Positions 1 through 5,769 of a stretch of 5,769 bases of DNA are shown piece after piece. The position numbers were made by a program, and so were the translations under genes. The stretch's first letter is position 1, and each line of letters starts with the position of its first letter. A model generated the notes under the pieces. That model was not told the origin of the DNA, did not search any database, and was given only the letters and a program-made list of their open reading frames with translations. Origin of the DNA: Pseudomonas sp. (lineage in GTDB: Bacteria; Pseudomonadota; Gammaproteobacteria; Pseudomonadales; Pseudomonadaceae); the NCBI GenBank assembly GCA_030654635.1, contig JAURXE010000122.1, positions 1-5,769 of the forward strand. The letters are read 5' to 3'.

Positions 1-822
<822 letters not shown>

Positions 823-846
823 CCTCAGCAACTGGAGGCGCAACGC

Positions 847-873
847 AAAAGACCAGCAGCTGCTGGTCTTTTT
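847..873. terminator. Intrinsic terminator between convergent argB and the pyrE operon
   Basis: Bases 847-872 form a perfect 26-bp inverted repeat, AAAAGACCAGCAG followed by its exact complement, ending in a run of five T (869-873). As RNA it gives a GC-containing stem with a tight loop and a 3' U-tract, which suits termination of argB. The four A at 847-850 supply a shorter U-tract on the opposite strand, so it may also stop the leftward pyrE-DUF4124 transcript, whose last gene ends at 957. Bidirectional use is inferred from the symmetry. Confidence 0.85.
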
Positions 874-956
874 GTGTGTGGCTATGAGCTGCAGCGTTTC
901 GGGTGGGCCAACCCACCTCAAAGCGGCGGACTGTTCGCTGCGCCACTGAGTCGGCC

Positions 957-1547
957 CTACCGGCCACCCAACAGTTGCGCCAGGCGCGCCCGATCCGCAC
1001 TAAAACCGCCATCGGCCTGCTTGCGCGATGCCTCAAAACGGGCGATGTCCTTTAGCATGGCCACTTGCTCGGCTTTAATATTGCTGATCTGCACCAACAG
1101 GCTTTCTGGCACCGCCCGACCAGCACGCTCCAGCTCGGCCGCCTGGCTCTGCAAGTTAGCCTGCTGGGTACGCAGCGACTGCAAGTTGCCGCGCGCCGCC
1201 GCAATGACGCCATCCAGCTCGGTCAACTTGCGTTCACGGGCGCGATCGACATCTTCCAGGCTGGAGTACAGCCGCAGCAATTGTGCATCCGAACTGGCTT
1301 GGGCCTTAGCTTGATTGAGGCGCTCGCGCTCTTCGGCGGTCGGTGCCGGCGGGATGGTGCGCAGCAGCCGGCCTTGCTCATCCAGCACGTCATAGCCCTT
1401 GCCGATGTATTGCGGCGGCACGCCCTGCCGATCGAGTACCACCACGCCCTTGTCACTCAGATAGCGATACAACTCGCTAGCGCCAGCCCAGGCCGGCAGC
1501 AACATAAGCAGCAGCAGTGAACAGCGCAGCGCGCCCGATTTACCCAT
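957..1547 (-). CDS. Secreted DUF4124-domain protein with coiled-coil C-terminal half
   Basis: A 196-residue protein of unknown function. Residues 1-23 look like a Sec signal peptide: basic MGKSGALR, a leucine-rich core, and an A-G-A cleavage site at 21-23. The only Cys (9) is inside the signal and not in a lipobox, so a soluble periplasmic product is expected rather than a lipoprotein. Residues about 25-65 (LYRYLSDKGVVVLDRQGVPP, then GYDVLDEQGRLL) match the DUF4124 pattern, a short beta-rich domain common in gamma-proteobacterial envelope proteins. Residues about 70-178 are rich in Glu, Gln, Arg, Ala and Leu and look like a helical coiled coil. The ATG at 1547 has an AGGG ribosome site eight bases upstream and leaves an intact signal peptide. 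It lies 25 bp downstream of pyrE on the same strand, so co-transcription is likely. The domain call is good; no function can be assigned. Confidence 0.88.
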   Translation of the reverse strand: MGKSGALRCSLLLLMLLPAWAGASELYRYLSDKGVVVLDRQGVPPQYIGKGYDVLDEQGRLLRTIPPAPTAEERERLNQAKAQASSDAQLLRLYSSLEDVDRARERKLTELDGVIAAARGNLQSLRTQQANLQSQAAELERAGRAVPESLLVQISNIKAEQVAMLKDIARFEASRKQADGGFSADRARLAQLLGGR

Positions 1548-1572
1548 AAAAGCAACCCTGTGGTGGTGTTAG

Positions 1573-2214
1573 CTAGATTCCGTACTGCGCGCGATACGCT
1601 TGAACCGCCGGCAGATGTTGCTTAAGTTCAGCATCATCGGCGAGATATTCCAGCACTTGCGCCAACGACACAATACTTACCACCGGCATGGCGAAATCGC
1701 GCTCAACTTCCTGGATCGCCGATAACGCACCCTGGCCGCGCTCTTCGCGGTTGAGCGCAATCAACACACCAGCAGCGTGCGCGCCCTGGCTTTGAATAAT
1801 CTGCATCACTTCACGAATCGCCGTGCCGGCGGTAATCACATCATCGACAATCAGCACGCGGCCCTGCAGCGGTGCGCCGACCAGGCTGCCACCTTCGCCA
1901 TGAGCCTTGGCCTCTTTACGATTAAAACACCAAGGCATGTCCAGCTGATGCTGCTCGGCCAGCGCCACGGCAGTCGCGGCAGCCAAGGGAATGCCTTTGT
2001 AAGCCGGGCCAAACAGCACGTCGAAAGCAATACCGCTCTCAACCACAGCAGCGGCATAAAAACGCCCGAGCTGGGCCAAGGCCAAACCGCTATTGAACAG
2101 CCCGGCATTGAAAAAATACGGGCTAACGCGCCCCGACTTGAGGGTGAACTCACCGAAACGCAAAACCCCACGCTCAATGGCAAAACGGATGAAATCGCGT
2201 TGATACGCCTGCAT
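1573..2214 (-). CDS. pyrE: Orotate phosphoribosyltransferase
   Basis: Converts orotate and PRPP to orotidine 5'-monophosphate and pyrophosphate, the fifth step of pyrimidine synthesis, as a cytoplasmic dimer. The 213 residues equal the length of the E. coli enzyme. The PRPP-binding motif [13 protein letters not shown] is at 120-132; [10 protein letters not shown] (20-29) and GPAYKGI (69-75) carry the conserved lysines; the catalytic flexible loop [13 protein letters not shown] is at 97-109. The N-terminal MQAYQRDFI aligns with the family start, fixing the ATG at 2214; a GGGG ribosome site lies seven bases upstream. It is the first gene of a leftward unit with the DUF4124 gene, and divergent from crc. 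A promoter (TTGAGC, 16 bp, GATAAT) predicts a leader of only about 16 bases, leaving no room for a UTP-sensing attenuator if that start site is right. Confidence 0.98.
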   Translation of the reverse strand: MQAYQRDFIRFAIERGVLRFGEFTLKSGRVSPYFFNAGLFNSGLALAQLGRFYAAAVVESGIAFDVLFGPAYKGIPLAAATAVALAEQHQLDMPWCFNRKEAKAHGEGGSLVGAPLQGRVLIVDDVITAGTAIREVMQIIQSQGAHAAGVLIALNREERGQGALSAIQEVERDFAMPVVSIVSLAQVLEYLADDAELKQHLPAVQAYRAQYGI

Positions 2215-2237
2215 GAAAAAGCCCCGAACGGCACGAA

Positions 2238-2265
2238 ATTATCGACAAGGTTAGAGCCCGCTCAA
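2238..2265 (-). promoter_or_regulatory. Candidate sigma-70 promoter for pyrE
   Basis: Read on the minus strand, TTGAGC (2260-2265; four of six matches to the -35 consensus) is followed after 16 bp by GATAAT (2238-2243; five of six to the -10 consensus). Transcription would start near 2231, about 16 bases before the pyrE ATG. This is a consensus match only. Confidence 0.55.
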
Positions 2266-2268
2266 GCA

Positions 2269-2282
2269 GTTTGCCGGCAAAC
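2269..2282. promoter_or_regulatory. 14-bp perfect palindrome upstream of the pyrE promoter
   Basis: GTTTGCCGGCAAAC is a perfect inverted repeat, extending to 20 bp (2266-2285) with one mismatched pair. Its edge is 3 bp upstream of the proposed pyrE -35 element and its centre lies about 44 bp before the predicted start, a position typical of an activator or a repressor contacting polymerase. It is outside both predicted transcripts, so it would act as DNA, not as an RNA hairpin. The binding protein is unknown. Confidence 0.4.
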
Positions 2283-2334
2283 AGCCCCAGGGTTACCCCA
2301 ACAGCCAGGCGGCGCAGCAAATATCGAGCAGGTT

Positions 2335-2353
2335 TTTAGCTAATTTAGCTAAT
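2335..2353. repeat. Tandem 9-bp direct repeat, each unit holding an 8-bp palindrome
   Basis: TTTAGCTAA occurs twice back to back (2335-2343 and 2344-2352), and each copy contains the palindrome TTAGCTAA. The array is AT-rich and sits in the pyrE-crc spacer, overlapping where the -35 element of the proposed crc promoter would fall. It could be a two-site operator, an UP-like element, or a chance duplication. Confidence 0.4.
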
Positions 2354-2368
2354 ACAGAGGAGCTCGGG

Positions 2369-2374
2369 TATCAT
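2369..2374 (+). promoter_or_regulatory. Candidate -10 element for crc
   Basis: TATCAT matches the -10 consensus at five of six positions and would start transcription near 2381, giving a leader of about 20 bases. No good -35 hexamer lies at the right distance; the expected place is filled by the TTTAGCTAA repeat. Promoter assignment is therefore tentative. Confidence 0.35.
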
Positions 2375-2401
2375 ACACGCACGTGTTTTTTGGGGCCATT
2401 T

Positions 2402-3181
2402 ATGCGGATCATCAGTGTCAACGTCAATGGTATGCAGGCGGCTATCGAGCGCGGCCTGCTCACCTGGTTACACGCCCAGAATGCCGATGTTATCTGCCTG
2501 CAAGACACTCGCGTCTCGGCCTTTGAGTTAGATGACCCGGCCTTTCAACTGGATGGCTACTTTCTCTACGCCTGCGATGCCGAGGTGCCCAGCCAGGGTG
2601 GCGTGGCGCTCTATTCGCGCCTGCAACCCAAGGCGATTATCAGCGGCCTGGGCTTTGAAACCGCTGACCGTTACGGTCGCTATCTGCAAGCCGACTTCGA
2701 TAAGGTCAGTATCGCCTGCGTGCTATTGCCCTCCGGGCAAAACGGTGATGAGAACCTCAATCAGAAGTTCAAGTTTATGGACGATTTCGCCCACTACCTC
2801 GACAAACAGCGCCGCAAGCGCCGCGAGTACATCTACTGCGGCTCCCTGTACGTGGCCCATCAAAAAATCGACGTAAAGAACTGGCGCGACTGCCAGCAAA
2901 CACCGGGGTTTCTGGCCACAGAGCGGGCCTGGATGGATCAGATCATCGGCAGCATGGGCTATGTCGACGCACTGCGCGAAGTCAGCCGCGAGGGCGATCA
3001 ATTTAGCTGGTGGCCGGATACCGAGCAGGCCGAACTGCTCAACCTCGGCTATCGCTACGATTATCAATTGCTCACCCCGGGCCTGCGTCGCAGCGTGCGC
3101 AGTGCGCGCCTACCACGCCAACCGCGGTTCTCCGAGCACGCGCCACTGGTCGTCGATTACGACTGGACCCTCAGCCTCTAA
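2402..3181 (+). CDS. crc: Catabolite repression control protein Crc
   Basis: Crc works with Hfq to block translation of catabolic mRNAs carrying A-rich sites while preferred carbon sources are present; small RNAs of the CrcZ type relieve it by sequestering Hfq. The 259-residue protein has the exonuclease III fold but degenerate catalytic positions: Asn7 is kept (SVNVNG), the metal-binding Glu of ExoIII is Asp35 in LQDTR, the GDxN motif is replaced by GSLY (147-150), and the terminal SDH reads SEH (244-246). This fits published findings that Pseudomonas Crc is not a nuclease. An upstream in-frame TTG at 2390 would add four residues, but the ATG at 2402 gives the normal N-terminus (MRIISVNVNG) and has GGGG six bases upstream. 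It is divergent from pyrE, and a potassium channel gene follows after 12 bp. Confidence 0.98.
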   Translation: MRIISVNVNGMQAAIERGLLTWLHAQNADVICLQDTRVSAFELDDPAFQLDGYFLYACDAEVPSQGGVALYSRLQPKAIISGLGFETADRYGRYLQADFDKVSIACVLLPSGQNGDENLNQKFKFMDDFAHYLDKQRRKRREYIYCGSLYVAHQKIDVKNWRDCQQTPGFLATERAWMDQIIGSMGYVDALREVSREGDQFSWWPDTEQAELLNLGYRYDYQLLTPGLRRSVRSARLPRQPRFSEHAPLVVDYDWTLSL

Positions 3182-3193
3182 CGGTAGGCCTAA

Positions 3194-4255
3194 ATGCACG
3201 GCATGCCGAACTGGGGCGGTCATAAACACGGCTTACCGATGCGCCAGACCCAACTGCCGCGCATTCGCAAACGTATTTATGCCGCCGCAGCCCTACTGCT
3301 GTGCATGACCATGATCGGCACCCTGGGCTTTTACATAGTGGCCGACGACCTGCAGGCGAGCTTTTCTGACGCCCTACACATGACCCTGATTACCATCACC
3401 ACGGTCGGCTACGGCGAAGTCGTACCCCTGACCAACCTAGGCGAACGCCTGTTTGCCGACCTGATGGCACTCACCGGCTTTGGCACCGTGACCTTCCTGT
3501 TCACCAGCCTAGCGACCTTCTTTCTCGAGAGCGACCTCGACTACACCCTGAGGAAACGACGCATGGAAAAGACCATCAAGAAACTCGGCGGCCATTACAT
3601 CCTCTGTGGCTTTGGCCGGGTCGGTCGCAACGTGGCCAATGAACTGGCGATCACCAACCGCACCTTTGTCGCCATCGACAGCGACGAGCTGCAGTTTGAC
3701 GTGCAGCGCGAGCATTTTCCGAACCTGCTGCACCTACATGGCGACGCCACCGACGATGACCTGCTGCTGGCCGCCCATATCAGCGAGGCGGCCGGGGTAT
3801 TTGCGGTGACCGGCGATGACAGTCGCAACCTGATGATCATCCTCACCGCCCGCCAACTGAACCCTCGAGTGCGCGTGGTGGCGCGCTGTCACGAGCTGCG
3901 CAATGTGGCAAAGATGAAAAAGGCCGGTGCCGATACGGTGATCTCGCCGGATTTTGCCGGCGGCATGCGCATCGCCTCGTCAATGATCCGCCCCCATGTG
4001 GTGACCTTCCTCGATGAAATGCTGCGTTCCGATCACAACGTACGCCTGGAAGAAGTGCCGATCAGCCCGGAGCATCGCCTACTGAGCATTGGCGAACTCA
4101 AGCAACGCTGCCCCAATTGCGTGATTTTATCGGTTCGCAATCAGCATGACTTTATCTTCAACCCCGCCGATAACCTGACTCTGCAACCCGGCCAGACCTT
4201 GATCGCCATGGTCCCACCGCAAGGCCGTAATGAATTGCTCACAGCGCTCAGCTAG
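3194..4255 (+). CDS. Two-TM potassium channel with RCK (TrkA-N/TrkA-C) domains
   Basis: A 353-residue inner-membrane potassium channel subunit, expected to assemble as a tetramer. Order: basic N-terminus, TM1 about 28-50, pore helix about 57-69, selectivity filter TTVGYG at 69-74, TM2 about 86-111, then a cytoplasmic RCK domain with Rossmann motif GFGRVG (139-144), an acidic end to the second strand (AIDSD, 160-164) and GDATDDDLL (183-191). A TrkA-C-like domain fills about 280-353. Architecture and length resemble MthK-type channels rather than six-TM E. coli Kch; the ligand (nucleotide or cation) cannot be read from sequence. The ATG at 3194 is preferred because GGTAGG lies five bases upstream; a later ATG at 3239 would remove a His-rich leader (His2, 10, 12) and keep all domains. 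It starts 12 bp after crc, so co-transcription is likely. The family is certain; the physiological role is inferred. Confidence 0.93.
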   Translation: MHGMPNWGGHKHGLPMRQTQLPRIRKRIYAAAALLLCMTMIGTLGFYIVADDLQASFSDALHMTLITITTVGYGEVVPLTNLGERLFADLMALTGFGTVTFLFTSLATFFLESDLDYTLRKRRMEKTIKKLGGHYILCGFGRVGRNVANELAITNRTFVAIDSDELQFDVQREHFPNLLHLHGDATDDDLLLAAHISEAAGVFAVTGDDSRNLMIILTARQLNPRVRVVARCHELRNVAKMKKAGADTVISPDFAGGMRIASSMIRPHVVTFLDEMLRSDHNVRLEEVPISPEHRLLSIGELKQRCPNCVILSVRNQHDFIFNPADNLTLQPGQTLIAMVPPQGRNELLTALS

Positions 4256-4266
4256 GGGAATTCCAG

Positions 4267-4305
4267 ACAACAAAAAGCCGGCACCAGTGGCCGGCTTTTT
4301 GTTGT
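4267..4305. terminator. Strong bidirectional terminator between the channel gene and the DUF4870 gene
   Basis: A perfect 16-bp stem (4267-4282 paired with 4290-4305) encloses a 7-base loop. The core is GCCGGC, flanked by five A on one side and five T on the other, so each strand yields a hairpin followed by a U-tract. It lies 11 bp after the channel stop and 12 bp beyond the DUF4870 stop, and so serves both convergent units. Confidence 0.93.
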
Positions 4306-4317
4306 GGCAGAACTGTC

Positions 4318-4680
4318 TTACTTGATCAGGCGCCAGCTGAAGGGATAGCGATACGCCTGCCCTTCGTTCGCTTTGATGCCGGCGATGATAGTCAGCACCA
4401 GCGCCGTGATGCCGACCAGCGCCAGCAACGGGAAGCCGATCACCACCACCATCAACAAGAAGCACAACATCGCCGCCATCGACACGCTGATCTGAAAGTT
4501 CAGGGCTTCTTTGCCCTGCGCATCCACAAAGGGGTCGAAGTCTTTCTTCAGCTGCCAAACAATCAATGGGCCGAGCAAGTTACCAAAGGGAATTACCAGG
4601 CCGAAAAAAGCCGAGAAATGACAGAACATCGCCCACTGCCGGGCTTCCTTGCTAGGTACTGAGCCTTGAATGTCGTTCAC
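4318..4680 (-). CDS. Small DUF4870 (Tic20-like) membrane protein
   Basis: A 120-residue predicted inner-membrane protein of unknown function. After a polar start comes the family signature KEARQWAMFCH (11-21), a first hydrophobic stretch about 20-43 (with PFGNLLGPLIVW), then an amphipathic segment DPFVDAQGKEALNFQ (49-63) typical of DUF4870, and two closely spaced hydrophobic helices about 65-82 and 84-102, ending in YRYPFSWRLIK. The start is GTG at 4680: AAGGAG lies seven bases upstream and the family N-terminus begins here. The longer ATG version from 4731 would overlap the end of rph and add an unlikely 17-residue basic extension. It is 19 bp downstream of rph, so probably in the same transcript. 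Family assignment is good; no function is known to me. Confidence 0.88.
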   Translation of the reverse strand: MNDIQGSVPSKEARQWAMFCHFSAFFGLVIPFGNLLGPLIVWQLKKDFDPFVDAQGKEALNFQISVSMAAMLCFLLMVVVIGFPLLALVGITALVLTIIAGIKANEGQAYRYPFSWRLIK

Positions 4681-4687
4681 GGGACTT

Positions 4688-4693
4688 CTCCTT
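4688..4693 (-). promoter_or_regulatory. Ribosome binding site that decides the GTG start of the DUF4870 gene
   Basis: AAGGAG on the minus strand, seven bases before the GTG at 4680, is the strongest Shine-Dalgarno match in the window. It lies in the 19-bp gap after rph and supports the GTG over the upstream ATG inside rph. Confidence 0.8.
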
Positions 4694-4699
4694 GATTGA

Positions 4700-5422
4700 T
4701 TAATCGGCCAGTGCGGCCTGTTGCAGCTCAAACAGCTCGTTCATGCCTTTTTGCGCCAATGCCAGCATGGCCGTCAACTCTTCGGGCTGGAACGGCGCGC
4801 CTTCGGCGGTGCCCTGCACTTCGATAAAACCACCGGCGGCGGTCATCACCACATTCAGGTCGGTCTCGGCAGCCGAGTCTTCCGGGTAGTCCAAATCCAG
4901 CACTGGCTCGCCCTTATACATGCCCACCGACACTGCTGCGACCATCTGTTTGAGCGGATCACCGCCTTTCAGGCCTCCGCGTTTTTTCATCAATTTCAGT
5001 GCATCGACCAAGGCCACCATGGCGCCAGTGATGGATGCGGTGCGGGTGCCGCCGTCGGCCTGGATCACATCGCAGTCCACATACAGGGTATTCTCGCCGA
5101 GCTTGGACATGTCCAGCGCGGCGCGCAGCGAACGACCGATCAGCCGTTGAATTTCCAGGGTCCGACCGCCCTGCTTGCCACGGCTGGCTTCACGCTGGTT
5201 ACGGTCACCGGTGGCGCGCGGCAACATGCCGTACTCGGCCGTCAACCAGCCCTGGCCCTGACCTTTCAGAAAACGCGGTACGCCGGATTCCACACTGACC
5301 GTACAGATCACTTTGGTGTCGCCGAACTCCACCAACACCGAACCTTCGGCATGTTTGGTGTAGTTGCGGGTGATACGGATCGGGCGCAGTTGATCTGCGG
5401 CACGGCCACTTGGACGCTTCAT
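4700..5422 (-). CDS. rph: Ribonuclease PH (tRNA nucleotidyltransferase)
   Basis: A phosphate-dependent 3'-5' exoribonuclease that trims the 3' ends of tRNA precursors and takes part in rRNA and structured-RNA turnover; the family forms hexameric rings. The 240 residues match the normal family length. Visible marks are the N-terminal [15 protein letters not shown], the RNA-contacting segment around 80-101 ([20 protein letters not shown]), the phosphate-binding [14 protein letters not shown] (121-134, with GTR at 125-127), and the acidic metal/catalytic block [16 protein letters not shown] (177-192). The ATG at 5422 begins the conserved N-terminus; an in-frame ATG at 5488 would add 22 residues foreign to the family and lies upstream of the predicted -10 box. 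It is the first gene of a unit with the DUF4870 gene and divergent from yicC. Unlike the frameshifted rph of E. coli K-12, this copy looks intact. Confidence 0.98.
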   Translation of the reverse strand: MKRPSGRAADQLRPIRITRNYTKHAEGSVLVEFGDTKVICTVSVESGVPRFLKGQGQGWLTAEYGMLPRATGDRNQREASRGKQGGRTLEIQRLIGRSLRAALDMSKLGENTLYVDCDVIQADGGTRTASITGAMVALVDALKLMKKRGGLKGGDPLKQMVAAVSVGMYKGEPVLDLDYPEDSAAETDLNVVMTAAGGFIEVQGTAEGAPFQPEELTAMLALAQKGMNELFELQQAALAD

Positions 5423-5458
5423 CAAGGAATACCTGTTTGGGACGGAAATCTGTCGCTC

Positions 5459-5464
5459 ATTATA
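5459..5464 (-). promoter_or_regulatory. Candidate -10 element for rph
   Basis: On the minus strand this is a perfect TATAAT, predicting a start near 5452 and a leader of about 30 bases. The -35 region (TGTTCT at 17 bp) is a poor match, so the promoter may depend on the -10 box or on an activator. Confidence 0.55.
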
Positions 5465-5522
5465 AGGCTCAGGCGCCGGCCAGAACATCGCCGATTGGGT
5501 GACCCCGACGACTGCGCTACAA

Positions 5523-5551
5523 TTGACCGCCTCAATAGGGTCATTTATACC
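5523..5551 (+). promoter_or_regulatory. Candidate sigma-70 promoter for yicC
   Basis: TTGACC (5523-5528; five of six to the -35 consensus) is separated by 17 bp from TATACC (5546-5551; four of six to the -10 consensus). Transcription would start near 5558, and the transcript then meets the ribosome site AAGAGGT (5573-5579), six bases before the yicC ATG. Confidence 0.55.
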
Positions 5552-5585
5552 CAGCGTTTCATCTATTTAGCCAAGAGGTACTCCC

Positions 5586-5769
5586 ATGGTGCACAGCATG
5601 ACCGCCTTTGCCCGCACTGAACTGGCGGGCAGCCACGGCACCCTGAGCTGGGAGTTGCGCTCGGTGAACCATCGCTACCTCGAGCCACAACTGCGCCTGC
5701 CTGAAGCCTTCCGTGATCTGGAGAGCGCCGTACGTGACGCACTGCGCCAAGGCCTGTCGCGCGGCAAAG
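5586..5769 (+). CDS. yicC: YicC-family endoribonuclease, N-terminal part (runs off the window)
   Basis: The first 61 codons of a protein whose family members are about 290 residues. MVHSMTAFAR at the start and ELRSVNHRYLE (23-33) are hallmark YicC_N sequences, followed by a helical segment LRLPEAFRDLESAVRDALRQ. YicC proteins are described as endoribonucleases; in E. coli YicC has been linked to degradation of the small RNA RyhB. The start is the ATG at 5586, with AAGAGGT six bases upstream; the next ATG, at codon 5, would cut the conserved N-terminus. It is divergent from rph, another RNA-processing enzyme, an arrangement conserved in many gamma-proteobacteria. The gene is open to the last base, so the catalytic C-terminal part cannot be assessed. 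Confidence 0.95.
   Translation, partial: MVHSMTAFARTELAGSHGTLSWELRSVNHRYLEPQLRLPEAFRDLESAVRDALRQGLSRGK

Noticed and set aside
902..917. Small inverted repeat GGTGGG-CCAA-CCCACC after the DUF4124 gene.
   Set aside because: The stem is only six pairs and has no T-tract on either side. The adjacent 847-873 palindrome is a far better terminator; it may only help protect an RNA end.
874..1520. Overlapping + strand frames opposite the DUF4124 gene.
   Set aside because: The minus-strand gene has a signal peptide, a DUF4124 domain and a good ribosome site; the + strand frames look like Arg/Ala/Ser-rich noise.
1777..2343. A 188-residue + strand open frame opposite pyrE and running into the spacer.
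   Set aside because: It is a shadow of pyrE; the composition is low in recognisable domains and no credible ribosome site was seen.
2375..2386. Short inverted repeat ACACG-CA-CGTGT around the predicted crc start site.
   Set aside because: Five-base arms with a two-base gap are readily expected by chance and the match does not extend.
2390..2401. Four-codon N-terminal extension of crc from a TTG.
   Set aside because: The ATG at 2402 gives the conserved 259-residue Crc and is correctly spaced from GGGG; the TTG has no ribosome site.
4269..4276. AACAAAAA, which fits the A-rich (AAnAAnAA) Hfq/Crc target pattern.
   Set aside because: It is the A-rich flank of a terminator stem, after a stop codon and not near a start, so it is best explained by the terminator on its own.
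4721..5620. A 299-residue open frame on the + strand opposite rph.
   Set aside because: It is antisense to a certain rph gene, has no family resemblance, and overlaps the yicC start. Long antisense frames are common in GC-rich genes.

Overview
The window is chromosomal housekeeping DNA from a gamma-proteobacterium, almost certainly a Pseudomonas. ArgB, PyrE, Crc, RNase PH and YicC all read as close matches to Pseudomonas proteins I know. The order pyrE / crc / DUF4870 gene / rph / yicC is the usual Pseudomonas one, and Crc of this kind is characteristic of the genus. Base composition is moderately GC-rich, without the extreme third-position GC of P. aeruginosa. I cannot name the species.

Layout, left to right. 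(1) 1-822, +: argB without its first roughly 27 codons, closed by a perfect-palindrome terminator. (2) 957-2214, -: pyrE followed 25 bp later by a gene for a secreted DUF4124/coiled-coil protein; the two look like one operon running towards argB and probably share its terminator. (3) 2215-2401: a 187-bp divergent control region between pyrE and crc, with a candidate pyrE promoter, a 14-bp palindrome and a tandem 9-bp repeat. (4) 2402-4255, +: crc, then 12 bp later a two-membrane-segment, RCK-type potassium channel gene, closed by a strong symmetrical terminator shared with the facing genes. (5) 4318-5422, -: rph followed 19 bp later by a small DUF4870 membrane protein gene. (6) 5423-5585: a divergent promoter region. 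(7) 5586 to the end, +: the first 61 codons of yicC.

The genes cover arginine synthesis (argB), pyrimidine synthesis and salvage (pyrE), global carbon catabolite repression (crc), RNA 3'-end processing and turnover (rph, yicC), and three envelope or membrane proteins of lesser-known role. Coding density is high and every intact gene has a plausible start and stop. I see no frameshifts, insertion sequences, RNA genes, CRISPR arrays or phage genes, and no gap without a gene exceeds 300 bp.

I found no convincing new system. The points most worth a second look are the crc-potassium channel pairing, the symmetrical DNA elements in the pyrE/crc control region, and the coiled-coil secreted protein tied to pyrE.
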